Shown: positions 47,886-60,400 of the stretch, one piece after another
Layout of the letters: each line of letters begins with the position of its first letter
Numbering within the stretch: position 1 is the stretch's first letter
DNA from: Sipunculus nudus
Taxonomy: Eukaryota; Annelida; Sipuncula; Golfingiida; Sipunculidae
Assembly: GCA_026874595.1 (NCBI GenBank)
Contig: CM049313.1
Coordinates: forward strand, 10,725,508-10,789,507
Direction of reading: 5' to 3'
DNA: 64,000 nt
The notes under the pieces: generated by a model
Database searches by the model: none
Seen by the model: only the letters and a program-made list of their open reading frames with translations
Told to the model about the DNA's origin: nothing
Program-made: the position numbers and the translations under genes

Positions 47886-49015
47886 ATTAGCCGGTGCCTG
47901 CACCCTTCTGGTTGGGAAAAATTCTCTGGCATTACCTTTGTGTAAATACAGGTATGTTTAAACATGGGAAGACATTAAGCAATACAGGGGATGTGAACTA
48001 GATCCTTTAGGGAGGAACAAATGGTTTGGTCCACTCTCTTTATTCCCTTATCAATGTATCAATTCCCTTAAGAAATATATTAATAAGCAATAGAAGAAAA
48101 ACTGCAACAAAGTATTGTGATACACTATGGAATATTTATTGCATGTGTAACTGGTTTTGATAATAAAGACTGGTAAAATATTAACAATGATTTGTATGCA
48201 TATGTGGGTATGCATTCTTTATATACAACAATAAGAAATTATAACCCACTGACACAAACTTTTGAGAGTAACATATATACAATGAACAGCAGTACTTTTC
48301 AAATATATACAACAGCGATTATCATTTATATTCAATGGTCATTTATATAAAATTATATTCAACAAGTCGGTTACTGCAAAACTATCTGATCTTCGATCTT
48401 GCAGTGCCATAAACAATAACAAAGTTTATCACAAAACTGAAGCTTTGTGTTACAGGAATGTATGCTTTCATGTCATTCACATAAAAACATTACAAAAGTC
48501 TGTGTTTACTCATGAGTTCATACCAAAGAAGCAAACTTTAAAAAATTGTGTTTGCTAATCAGTTCATACTTAATGTTACCAGACACACATACAGAATATA
48601 GAATTATTACATATATTAGCATAAATGTAATACTATATATCAGTTGAAAATGTACAGATCTGCATATGGTTAAAGATCTCATACGTTTAAACAATGGATT
48701 ACTTTCATTATCTGTAAATAGATGATGGTCAATCAAAAATTACAACCAATTTCAAGCACTAATATGCAAAAGCCAGGAAAAATAGGCTAAAATACAATAA
48801 TCAAAAATACAATAATCAAACACACAACACATAAAAGATCTGATTCCTAATAATCTTAAATATAAAGAAAATGAAATTTGAAATTTATCTGTGTTGTAAA
48901 ATGTCCAGGTGAATACATTGAGAATTCCAGCAAAATTTAAACTACAAAAATGTAATTTAAATATATTCAGACAACAATTAAGACCATGAGCAGGCTTTGT
49001 CTTGGTGGAAGAAAT
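47886..49015. other. AT-rich, nothing recognised
   Basis: No repeat, exon or RNA gene that I can support. It may be 3' flank of the minus-strand candidate gene below. Confidence 0.35.
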
Positions 49016-49387
49016 CTAACTGAAGATTAATGGAATGGAAAACAATGGAAATTTCAAACATTTAAATGATGTTTCAATCCATACAAACCAGTTCCTTAAC
49101 CAGGAACTGGGTCTGTCATACTTGGTATGGATATCATACAATACCAATTGGATGTAACACAAAATATCCATAACTGGTAGTGAATATTCAAGATTAAACA
49201 AAAATATGGCCTTGAAGCACAAATCCACTGCCTTAAGCAGTACTGGAACTTGATATACTACATCCTCCAGCAAAACAAAAACCTGCTTAAAGTTAAGGAC
49301 AACCATCACTTGAGGCTGCCACAATATTTCCCACTGTTGGTAGGCCTCCCTACTATCTTTGGGCAACTCTTCTACACTTGTCCCAAC
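49016..49387 (-). CDS. Probable last exon of an unknown minus-strand gene
   Basis: A good acceptor (TTTTTATTTCTCAG at 49388-49401) precedes a ~123-codon open frame ending in TAG. It begins VGTSVEELPKDSREAYQQWE and contains VLLEDVVYQVPVLLKAVDLC, FKAIFLFNLEYSLPV, DILCYIQLVLYDI and RPSSWLRNW. It is rich in amphipathic helix and balanced in composition, unlike noise in this AT-rich DNA. I do not recognise the family with certainty. A second candidate exon lies 1 kb upstream on the same strand. Confidence 0.4.
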   Translation of the reverse strand, partial: VGTSVEELPKDSREAYQQWEILWQPQVMVVLNFKQVFVLLEDVVYQVPVLLKAVDLCFKAIFLFNLEYSLPVMDILCYIQLVLYDIHTKYDRPSSWLRNWFVWIETSFKCLKFPLFSIPLIFS

Positions 49388-50295
49388 CTGAGAAATAAAA
49401 AATGTCAAACACTGAGCATTCAAACTTGAAGTTGTAACAAATAGGAGAATGCTGAAATGAGCAAAAACTGGTAAATATTTACAGGAAATAGTATTACTGT
49501 CATGGAAGGAATATGTTTGCTGCATACCTAAATTAATCATATATAATCATATCTTATTAATATTGTACGTCCATGTTTGGTTCATCTTGACAAGTAATTA
49601 TAATTATGACAGACATAAAGTGTAAAAATATCCATAATAAATATATTTTGAATATTGATTCTGGAAACTGATATTTAAGACATTGATAAATGATTTATAG
49701 ATGACATGTAAAGCCACAGTAACTAAAAACAAATGAAAGAGTATTTCTACAGCCCATTCAGCTGAATTAATAAAAATCTATGAATGACATTTTTCTACCT
49801 TTTTAATGTTAATGAAGCTCTCTCCTACTTTTGGAATTGTGCGCCTGAACTTCTTTCCTTTTTTTTGGGGGGGGGGGGGGCACCAGCTTAGGAGTCAGCA
49901 GATTTGGTCGCAAGTATGGTACCACTGTGCTGATATCTTCTGCAAAAAATCATCGAAAATGAGAATATGGTCATCCAAACTGCATTGCTGTTATTGTAAA
50001 AAAACTAAATAACTAGTTAATTTTTTCCTCAGACCAACATGAGTTATGCTTTTAAAGCCTGTTCAGTGGTGACAATCCTTAAATGCAGTGATAACATTTT
50101 GCATACTTCTTTCCTTAACATGATAGGGTTTGTTGGGTTTCCCCACCAGGGCACAGGTCCAAGCATGTATTAGACCAACATGAGCAGGGTTTTGTAGGTT
50201 TCAAACATGATATTTGATGCACAATACAATACAATGCATAAAGAATACAGTGTTCAATTATAACTACTGTTAGAAGCTTGTTGAGTGGCATGGCA

Positions 50296-50520
50296 TTAAA
50301 AGAAGAAAAACTTCAGGAGATTTTTCTTATTCTGCTGTAAGCACACATAATTGTTTATGGTACACCCTTTAGCTAGAATTTTTTTTAGGTCAAATATTTC
50401 AGTACCTGTCAACATATGTGCATCCATCAAATCATCCAGGAGTTGTTTGGCTGAAAGCTCCTTCAACGCAACTTTCACCATTTCAATTAGTTGCTGCTGT
50501 CTTCCCAACTGTGGGTGAAT
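50296..50520 (-). CDS. Possible exon with a death-fold (CARD-like) helical segment
   Basis: From an acceptor-like AAATCTCAAACAG the frame reads IHPQLGRQQQLIEMVKVALK, then ELSAKQLLDDLMDAHMLTGT and EIFDLKKI. The pattern LLDDLMDAHMLTGTEIFDL resembles helices 2-4 of a CARD (a two-leucine helix, a turn with LT, then an acidic helix). A donor-like GACAG-GTACTG at 50406/50405 could end the exon early. The rest of the frame to 50296 looks like intron read-through. This is a pattern match only. Confidence 0.25.
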   Translation of the reverse strand: MHPQLGRQQQLIEMVKVALKELSAKQLLDDLMDAHMLTGTEIFDLKKILAKGCTINNYVCLQQNKKNLLKFFFF

Positions 50521-50579
50521 CTGTTTGAGATTTCCTCAGTACTCAGTGTAGAGGTTCCTGAAGTCTTCTCTATCTACAA

Positions 50580-51278
50580 AGCAAAATGTTATTTTCTCTA
50601 AAAAAACAGTGGTGACTAGCAGTGCATTTGTTGCCTTGCTAATATTTTCCTTTAACAATTAGTGTTCTTGTAATAAATAGCACTCAGCTGAATTAAAGAT
50701 CTGTGGTGAATCTATATGCATGAAAACATCTCTTCCTATGGTCATACATAAACTTTGCACATGCTTGACATAAAATCAGAACCTGGGTGCTTTGTGTCCT
50801 TGTTATTGTCATAGTTATTTTGTCAAATTTGTTCTTAACGCTGGACAAAAAACTGAAGGTATAATTTTTTAAAGCGCAGGAGGGAGAGTGGCACCAACAG
50901 TTTAAGTATGAATTGCCAACTTACCTGTTCTGTATTAAGGTGATCCCAAAGTATTTGTTCTATAACTGGACAACCTTAAGGCTTAAGGGAGCGAGTATAG
51001 AATCTGGTCTACATGGACTAGGTTATGGGTGTATACAGATGGACGTAATGATGTTAAGGATTCATGTAATGGAGAAGTAAGAGGCAAGTCGACGTCATAT
51101 CATCAGGCATGTCATGGCTTATGTTGACTACTACTAATATGAGTTGGTCCAGTCAGTTTAGACCTTGTTGCGGATCCACAACTGTGATACTTTGTTGACT
51201 GAGAGGAGCAGAGTGGATCAGAATCACACGTCTTGGGACGAGACAAGTTTAGACCCATCTTGGAAATGAAGACCGGAT
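50580..51278. other. No gene seen; short inverted pair flanking ~270 bp
   Basis: AGTATAGAATCTGGTCT near 51000 and its near complement GACCGGATTCTATACT at 51271-51286 bracket this end of the interval. The second copy supplies the flank duplication of the next element. Confidence 0.35.
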
Positions 51279-51286
51279 TCTATACT
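51279..51286 (+). repeat. Candidate 8-bp target duplication (left)
   Basis: TCTATACT is repeated at 54206-54213, exactly outside the imperfect inverted termini of the 51287-54205 element. Confidence 0.5.
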
Positions 51287-51471
51287 GGTGTGCACCCGGT
51301 GAGACGCATCCCGATAAGACGTACGTCCCAACGGACCGTGCAATAAAACGCAGGGCGGCAGGACGCACTATATAAACAATGACGAGTGGCCGGTAGGACG
51401 CACTCCATAAACATCGCCCCGTCACCAATTAGGCGGGTCGTGCTGCGGGACCCAGCGTGTTTACCTCCTGC

Positions 51472-52085
51472 CCGTCTACGTCTCTCTTTCAAAAGTGTAT
51501 TTTTTATGACTAAAACTATGGTAAACGAACCCTGCGTGCATACTTTCTGCCCGTCTACGTCTCTCTTTCACAAGTGTATTTTTTATGACTAAAACTACGC
51601 TAAACGAACCCTGCGTGTATACTTTCTGCCGGTATACGTCTCTCTTTCATAAGTGTATTTTTTATGACTAAAACTACGCTAAACGAACCCTGCGTGTATA
51701 CTTTCTGCCCATCTACGTCTCTCTTTCATAAGTGTATTTTTATGGCTAAATCTACGCTAAAAGAACCCTGCGTGTATACTTTCTGCCCGTCTACGTCTCT
51801 CTTTCATAAGTGTATTTTTTATGGCTAAAACTACGCAAAACGAACCCTGCATGTATGCTTTCTGCCCGTCTACGTCTCTCTTTCATGTGTATTTTTTTAT
51901 GGCTAAATCTACGCTAAACGAACCCTGCGTGTATACTTTCTGCCCGTTTACCTCTCTATTTCATAAGTGTATTTTTTATGGCTAAAACTACGCTAAACGA
52001 ACCCTGCGTGTATACATCCTGCCCAAATACGTCTCTCTTTTATAAGTGTATTTTTTATTATTTAGACTACGCTAAACGAACCCTC
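51472..52085 (+). repeat. 79-bp tandem repeat, 8 units
   Basis: Phases at 51479, 51558, 51637, 51716, 51794, 51873, 51951 and 52030. The unit contains CGTCTCTCTTTCATAAGTGT, TATTTTTTATGGCTAAAACT and ACGCTAAACGAACCCTGCGT. The word TACGCTAAAC-A-ACCC also occurs in the 170-bp unit of the neighbouring element. Confidence 0.95.
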
Positions 52086-52189
52086 CTGAGTAACACCTAT
52101 GATCGTCACCACAGCTGAGTCTGTGAGTTCATCTGGAGTCAATCAGTAGTAAGCCACAAACATTAATTATAAGTCATTAATTATAATTC

Positions 52190-52870
52190 CCTTCCTTCTT
52201 CGCTCCTTCCATCCTTCTTTCTTCCCTTCTTTACCTGATTCTTTCTTTCAGTCTTTCTTTCTTTCTTTCAGTCTTTCAGTCTTTCATTCTTTCTTTCAGT
52301 CTTTCTTTCTTTCTTTCAGTCTTTCTTTCTTTCTTTCAGTCTTTCTTTCTTTCAGCCTTTCTTTCTTTCAGTCTTTCCTTCATCCTTCCATTCATTACAT
52401 GATTCTTTCTTTCTTTCTTTTTTTCTTTCTTTCATTCTTTCTTTCAGTCTTTTTGTTTTCTTTCTTTCATTCTTTCTTTCAGTCTTTCTTTCTTTCTTTC
52501 AGTCTTTCTTTCTTTCTATCTTTCTTTCAGTCTTTCCTTCATCCTTCCCTTCGTTTCATGTTTCTTTCTTTCATTCTTTCTTTCTTTCTGTCTTTCTTTC
52601 TTTCAGTCTTTCTTTCCTCTTCCGGTCCTTCTTTCAGTTCTTCTTTTTTTCTTTCTTTCAGTCTTTCAGTTTTTCTTTCTATCAGTCTTTCCGTATATCC
52701 TTCATTCTTCCTTTGTTACATATTCTTTACTTCTTTCTTTCTTCCTCCGGTCTTTCATTCAATTTTCTTTTAGTCTTTCTTTCTTTCTTTTGTCTTTTAG
52801 TCTTTCCTTAATTCTTCTCTTCGTTACATAACTCTTTCTTTCTTTCTGTCATTTATTTTTGTCTTCTGGT
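52190..52870 (+). repeat. (CTTT)n polypyrimidine tract
   Basis: About 680 bp of CTTT/CAGT-interrupted pyrimidines. The 124-codon plus-strand frame is Phe/Ser/Leu-only and an artefact. Confidence 0.95.
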
Positions 52871-54120
52871 TTTACATTAAGTTTACGGTAGGTTGATGTA
52901 AGATGGGTATTCATTAGCGGTTCTTTATGGACTGAATAAGCGGTTAGTAGGAACTCAAAGGTATAATTGTTATTCGTCATTCACTATTCAGCGGTTTCAA
53001 CACATAGACTGACCCGTGAAATAAAAAAACACACACACATACAATTTGAAGAGGAATCTTCAATCAGCAGGATAGTTTTTAACACTGCGTTTTCAACATG
53101 CAGACACACGCGAGAAATTAAATATACACATGCAATTTGGAGAGAAATCATTTTCAGGATAGTTTTATTGTCTACACCAACCGCGGCACTTAATTTGTTC
53201 CAAAATAGGTCACCCGCCACTGATCGTACTTGCGCCAGAGCGGATGATACTAACTGAATACCTCATAGGTTGTATTTTCATGTAAACAAAATAACAACCA
53301 ACCTAATTTTTTATTCTATAAAGTTATTTTTCTCATAAAATTGTTGTCTATTTATGATGTCTTTGATTCGGAATGTGGTCCTGTCAGAAGTCGAATATAA
53401 TCAAAATATGTAAATATTTATTCTTTCCTTTATACATAAAGTGCGTGTAAGAGATCAATATAAGTGATTCATCATCCAGAAACCTTTGATCAAAATTTTT
53501 GTCCGTTAATTAAAGGTTCATCCTTTTAACTGTACGAGTGGCCGCGTCGGGTGAATGGTTTCTCGTGACCGCGTTTATACTGCGGCTTCGCTGGTCTCTG
53601 GTGAGCAGTTCGTTCATGTTTGAGCAGACTTAATATGTTCTCACGACATGATAATAGTGAAAATTATAACAGGAATATGGAAAATAAAGTAAGATGTTAC
53701 ACGTTAAACCTGTAATTATCAGTCATTTAAACCTCTGGTTAGGCCAATAAATTGGAGAACGCTGATGGGTTAACCATACCCGGAGTTTATCACTATTGAG
53801 GGATGGTCGTACTTTAAGCCAAAATAATGCTCTAATTAACAATAAAATTACTAAATATTTTGTCAAACTTCAGTTAAGGAACACAACGATATAAGTGCAT
53901 GAGGGTAATATAGTAATAATGGATAACACAGATATACTAGGCATTAACGTGTGCTGATTTGACGTATGTTGCATCGATCACAGAGCTTAATGATTTCCCA
54001 AAGTGACCCAAGAGAGGGTTTACTAACGAAAGTATAATTAACTATTATTACTTAGTCTTTTTGTTTTAGTACGTGTAAAGTTTAGACAGTCAGACAAGTG
54101 ATACATGTACTCTTATTTTA
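52871..54120. other. Interior of the 2.9-kb element, no gene seen
   Basis: A weak direct repeat at 52985-53070 and 53085-53170 shares CACATAGACTGACCCGTGAA-like, ACATGCAATTTGGAGAG-like and CAGGATAGTTTT words. No domain was recognised. Confidence 0.4.
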
Positions 54121-54247
54121 ACAATACGTCCTATCGGGATACGCTTCAGTGGGTACGTCCCGGCGGCCTACGTCCCAAAAATCTGCGTCTCACCGGCCTG
54201 TAGTCTCTATACTCAGTCCGGCTTAAGGAAAGGACCGTTCGCATGGC

Positions 54248-54256
54248 TCAGCAGAC
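54248..54256 (+). repeat. 9-bp target site duplication, left
   Basis: TCAGCAGAC, identical to 63699-63707, sits exactly outside the terminal inverted repeat. Confidence 0.93.
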
Positions 54257-54480
54257 ACGACTGTGAAGTTCGACGGACGTCCGACGTCCATTTTTCATGA
54301 AAATGCTCCGTGAATGCCTGCTCTTCCTCCGCTTTTAGCCGGAAACATATTTCCCTGACCAGCCTTCTGTTCACCGCTTTGCAGTGTATTTCGCTGATCA
54401 TCGCTGCCCTCAAGGCTTCGTCAAGATCATGTATATCAAACGGTGCCAATACACGCTTTCTAATAGACAAATTTCACTAT
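54257..54480 (-). repeat. Left terminal repeat with open reading frame
   Basis: On the minus strand an open frame runs from an acceptor-like TTTGTCTATTAG outwards through the element end. It reads KRVLAPFDIHDLDEALRAAM, ISEIHCKAVNRRLVREICFR and LKAEEEQAFTEHFHEKW. It is mixed in composition, predicted helical and unlike the AT-rich array. It has no upstream ATG and no recognised domain. It could be a captured host exon or a fragment of the mobilising protein. It continues past the insertion point into flank, so it is not a self-contained gene. Confidence 0.6.
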
Positions 54481-57400
54481 TAATAATACTAATAATGCGA
54501 CTATTATTCTTTTTTTTTAAAATCTGCTTGATATAAAAAATGTTATAAAATTTTAAATACGCTAAACAACCCATCAAGTTTGGTATCAACGGAAAGTACT
54601 TTTCACAGGTAGTCGCATGGTATGAATTTTAGAGTGGCACAAGTGAGCGTTTTAGAGAAGTCAAATACGACTTTTATTCAATTTTATTTTAATTTAGCGT
54701 GAATTTAAAAGTGTTATAAAATTTTAATTACGCTAAACAACCCATTAAGTATGGTATGAACGGAAAGTACTTTTTACTGGTAGTCACATGGTATGAAATT
54801 TAGAGTTGCACAAGTGAGCGTTTTAGAGCAATCAAATACGACTTTAATTTAATTTTATTTTAATTTAGCGTGAATTTTAAAGTGATATAAAATTTCAATT
54901 ACCCTAAACTTCCCATCAAGTTTGGTATCAACGGAAAGTACTTTTAACAGGTAGTCACAAGGTATGAATTTTAGAGTGGCACAAGTGAGCGTTTTAGAGC
55001 AGTCAAGTACGATTTTTATTCAAATTTTTTAATTTAGCGTGAATTTTAAAGTATTATACATCTTTAAATACGCTAAACAACCCATCAAGTTTGGTATCAA
55101 CGGAAAGGACTTTGCACTGGTATTCACATGGTATGAATTTTAGAGTGGCACAAGTATGCGTTTTAGAGCAGTCAGATACGACTATTATTCATTTTTTTTT
55201 AAATTTAGCGTGAATTTTAAAGTGTTATTTATCTTTAAATACGCTAAACAACCCATCAAGTTTGGTATCAACGGAAAGTACTTTTCACAGGTAGTCGCAT
55301 GGTATGAATTTTAGAGTGGCACAAGTGAGCGTTTTAGAGCAGTCAAGTACGACTGTTATTAATTTTTTTTTTAATTTAGCGTGAATTTTAAAGTATTATA
55401 CATCTTTAAATACGCTAAACAACCCATCAAGTTTGGTATCAATGGAAAGGTCTTTTTACTGGTATTCACATGGTATGAATTTTAGAGTGGCACAAGTGAG
55501 TGTTTTAGAGCAGTCAAATACGACTATTATTCATTTTTATTTTAATTTAGCGTGAATTTTAAAGTGATATAAAATTTTAATTACGCTAAACAACCCATCA
55601 AGTTTGGTATCAACGGAAAGAACTTTTCACTGGTAGTCTTATGGTATGAATTTTAGAGTGGCACAAGTGAGCGTTTTAGAGCAGTCAAGTACGACTTTTA
55701 TTCAAATTTTTTTATTTAGCGTGAATTTTAAAGTATTATACATCTTTAAATACGCTAAACAACCCATCAAGTTTGGTATCAACGGAAAGGACTTTTTACT
55801 GGTATTCACATGGTATGAATTTTAGAGTGGCACAAGTGGGCGTTTCAGAGCAGTCAGATACGACTATTATTCATTTTTTTTTTTAAATTTAGCGTGAATT
55901 TTAAAGTGTTATTTATCTTTAAATACGCTAAACAACCCATCAAGTTTGGTATCAACGGAAAGTACTTTTCACAGGTAGTCGCATGGTATGAATTTTAGAG
56001 TGGCACAAGTGACAAGTACGACTTTTATTAATTTTTTTTTTAATTTAGCGTGAATTTTAAAGTATTATACATCTTTAAATACGCTAAACAACCCATCAAG
56101 TTTGGTATTAACGGAAAGGTCTTTTTACTGGTATTCACATGGTATGAATTTTAGAGTGGCACAAGTGAGTGTTTTAGAGCAGTCAAATACGACTATTATT
56201 CAATTTTATTTTAATTTAGCGTGAATTTTAAAGTGATATAAAATTTTAATTACGCTAAACAACCCATCAAGTTTGGTATCAACGGAAAGAACTTTTCACT
56301 GGTAGTCTTATGGTATGAATTTTAGAGTGGCACAAGTGAGCGTTTTAGAGCAGTCAAGTACGACTTTTATTCAAATTTTTTTATTTAGCGTGAATTTTAA
56401 AGTATTATTCATCTTTAAATACGCTAAACAACCCATCAAGTTTGGTATCAACAGAAAGGACTTTTTACTGGTATTCAGTTGGTATGAATTTTAGAGTGGC
56501 ACAAGTGTGCGTTTCAGAGCAGTCAGATACGACTATTATTCATTTTTTTTAAATTTAGCGTGAATTTTAAAGTGTTATTTATCTTTAAATACGCTAAACA
56601 ACCCATCAAGTTTGGTATCAACGGAAAGTACTTTTCACAGGTAGTCGCATGGTATGAATTTTAGAATGGCACAAGTGAGCGTTTTAGAGAAGTCAAATAC
56701 GACTTTTATTCAATTTTATTTTAATTTAGCGTGAATTTTAAAGTGTTATAAAATTTTAATTACGCTAAACAACCGATTAAGTATGGTATGAACGGAAAGT
56801 ACTTTTTACTGGTAGTCACATGGTACGAATTTTAGAGTGGCACAAGTGAGCGTTTTAGAGCAGGCGGATACGACTAATATTCAATTTTTTTTCAATTTCG
56901 CGTTGATTTTAAAGTGTTATATATATTTAAATACGCTTAACAACTCATCAAGTTTGGTATCAACGGAAAGTACTTTTCACTGGTAGACCCATGGTATATA
57001 AATTAGAGTGGCACAAGTGAGCGTTTTAGAGCAGGCGGATACGACTAATATTCAATTTTTTTTCAATTTCGCGTTGATTATAAAGTGTTATATATATTTA
57101 AATACGCTTAACAACCCATCAAGTTTGGTATCAACGGAAAGTACTTTTCACTGGTAGTCCCATGGTATAAAAATCAGTGTGGCACAAGTGAGCGTTTTAG
57201 AGCAGCCTGATACGACTATTATTCATTTTTTTTTTAATTTCCCGTGGATTTTAAAGTGTTATATATATTTAAAAACGCTTAACAACCCATCAAGTTTGGT
57301 ATCAACGGAAAGTACTTTGCACTGGTAGTCCCATGGTATATAAATTAGAGTGGCACAAGTGAGCCTTTTAGAGCAGGCGGATACGACTAATATTCAATTT

Positions 57401-60400
57401 TTTTCAATTTCGCGTTGATTTTAAAGTGTTATATATATTTAAATACGCTTAACAACTCATCAAGTTTGGTATCAACGAAAAGTACTTTTCACTGGTAGTC
57501 ACATGGTATAAAAATTAGAGTGGCACAAGTGAGCGTTTTAGAGCAGTCAGATACGACTATTTTTTATTTTTTTTAATTTCGCGTTGATTTTAAAGTGTTA
57601 TATATATTTAAATACGCTAAACAACCCATCAAGTTTGGTACCAACGGAAAGTACTTTTCACTGGTAGTCACATGGGATAAAAATTAGAGTGGCACAAGTG
57701 AGCGTTTTAGAGCAGTCAGATACGACTATTATTCATTTTTTTTAATTTCTCTGAGATTTAAAAGTGTTATATATATTTAAATACGCTTAACAACCCATCA
57801 AGTTTAGTATCAACGGAAAGTACTTTTCACTGGTAGTCCCATGGTATAAAAATTAGAGTGGCACAAGTGAGCGTTTTAGAGCAGGCGGATACGACTAATA
57901 TTCAATTTCTTTTCAATTTCGCGTTGATTTTAAAGTGTTATATATATTTAAATACCCTAAACAACTCATCAAGTTTGGTATCAACGGAAAGTACTTTTCA
58001 CTGGTAGTCACATGGTATAAAGATTAGAGTGGCACAAGTGAGCGTTTTAGAGCAGTCAGATACGACTATTATTCATTTTTTTTAATTTCTCTTGGATTTA
58101 AAAGTGTTATATATATTTAAATACGCTAAACAACCCATCAAGTTTGGTATCAACGGAAAGTACTTTTCACTGGTAGCCCCATGGTATAAAAATCAGAGTG
58201 GCACAAGTGAGCGTTTTAGAGCAGCCTGATACGACTATTATTCATTTTTTTTTATTTCCCGTGGATTTTAAAGTGTTATATATATTTAAAAACGCTTAAC
58301 AACTCATCAAGTTTGGTATCAACGGAAAGTACTTTTCAATGGTAGTCCCGTGGTATATAAATTAGAGTGGCACAAGTGAGCGTTTAAGAGCAGGCGGATA
58401 CGACTAATATTCAATTTTTTTTCAATTTCGCGTTGATTTTTAAGTGTTATATATATTTAAATACGCTTAACAACTCATCAAGTTTGGTATCAACGGAAAG
58501 TACTTTTCAATGGTAGTCACATGGTATAAAAATTAGAGTGGCACAAGTGAGCGTTTTAGAGCAGTCAGATACGACTATTATTCATTTTTTTTTAATTTCT
58601 CTTAGATTTAAAAGTGTTATATATATTTAAATACGCTTAACAACCCATCAAGTTTGGTATCAACGGAAAGTACTTTTCACTGGTAGTCCCATGGTATAAA
58701 AATCAGAGTGGCACAAGTGACCGTTTAAGAGCAGCCTGATACGACTATTATTCATTTTTTTTTAATTTCCTGTGGATTTTAAAGTGTTATATATATTTAA
58801 ATACGCTTAACAACTCATCAAGTTTGGTACCAACGGAAAGTACTTTTCACTGGTAGTCACATGATATAAAAATTAGAGTGGCACAAGTGAGCGTTTTAGA
58901 GCAGGGGGATACGACTAATATTCATTTTTTTTTCAATTTCGCGTTGATTTTAAAGTGTTATATATATTTAAATACGCTTAACAACTCATTAAGTTTGGTA
59001 TCAACGGAAAGTACTTTGCACTGGTAGACCCATGGTATATAAATTAGAGTGGCACACGTGAGCGTTTTAGAGCAGGCAGATACGACTAATATTCAATTTT
59101 TTTTCAATTTGGCGTTGATTTTAAAGTGTTATATATATTTAAATACGCTTTACAACTCATCAAGTTTGGAATCAACGAAAAGTACTTTGCACTGGTAGAC
59201 CCATGGTATATAAATTAGAGTGGCACAAGTGAGCGTTTTAGAGCAGGCAGATACGACTAATATTCAATTGTTTTTCAATTTCGCGTTGATTTTAAAGTGT
59301 TATATGTATTTTAAAACGCTTAACAACCCATCAAGTTTGGTATCAACGGAAAGTACTTTGCACTGGTAGTCCCATGGTATATAAATTAGAGTGGCACAAG
59401 TGAGCGTTTTAGAGCAGGCGGATACGACTAATATTCATTTTTTTTTTTCAATTTCGCGTTGATTTTAAAGTGTTATATATATTTAAATACGCTTAACAAC
59501 TCATCAAGTTTGGTATCAACGGGAAGTATTTGCACTGGTAGACCCATGGTATATAAATTAGAGTGGCACAAGTGAGCGTTTTAGAGCAGGCAGATACGAC
59601 TAATATTCAATTGTTTTTCAATTTCGCGTTGATTTTAAAGTGTTATATATATTTAAATACGCTTAACAACCCATCAAGTTTGGTATCAACGGAAAGTACT
59701 TTTCACTGGTAGTCCCATGGTATAAAAATCAGAGTGGCACAAGTGAGCGTTTTAGAGCAGCCTGATACGACTATTATTCATTTATTTTTAATTTCTCTTG
59801 GATTTAAAAGTGTTATATATATTTAAATACGCTTAACAACTCATCAAGTTTGGTATCAACGGAAAGTACTTTTCACTGGTAGTCACATGGTATAAAAATT
59901 AGAGTGGCACAAGTGAGCGTTTTAGAGCAGTCAGATACGACTATTATTCATTTTTTTTTAAATTTCTCTTGGATTTAAAAGTGTTATATATTTTAAAATA
60001 CGCTAAACAACCCATCAAGTTTGGTATCAACGGAAAGTACTTTTCACTGGTAGTCCCATGGTATAAAAATTAGAGTGGCACAAGTGAGCATTTTAGAGCA
60101 GCCTGATACGACTATTATTCATTTTTTTTTATTTCCCGTGGATTTTAAAGTGTTATATATATTTAAATACGCTTAACAACTCATCAAGTTTGGTATCAAC
60201 GGAAAGTACTTTTCACTGGTAGTCACATGATATTAAAATTAGAGTGGCACGAAGTGAGCGTTTTAGAGCAGGGGGATACGACTTATATTCAATTTTTTTT
60301 CAATTTCGCGTTGATTTTAAAGTGTTATATATATTTAAATACGCTTAACAACTCATCAAGTTTGGTACCAACGGAAAGTACTTTTCACTGGTAGTCCCAT

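Larger units (their letters stand above)
51287..54205. mobile_element. Non-autonomous DNA-transposon-like element (2.9 kb)
   Basis: The ends carry CCGGTGAGACGCA in inverted orientation at the same distance (9 bp) from each edge. A second shared inverted block follows (ATCCCGATAAGACGTAC left, ATCCCGATAGGACGTA right), offset by a ~48-bp indel. Flanking 8-bp direct repeats TCTATACT fit a target duplication. The first nine terminal bases do not match, which weakens the exact boundary. Inside are a 79-bp tandem array, a long polypyrimidine tract and unassigned sequence. There is no transposase. Eight-bp duplications are typical of hAT and some other superfamilies, but the family is not assigned. 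Confidence 0.55.

Noticed and set aside
52399-52773. 124-codon Phe/Ser-rich frame resembling a membrane protein
   Set aside because: It is the direct translation of a CTTT polypyrimidine tract.
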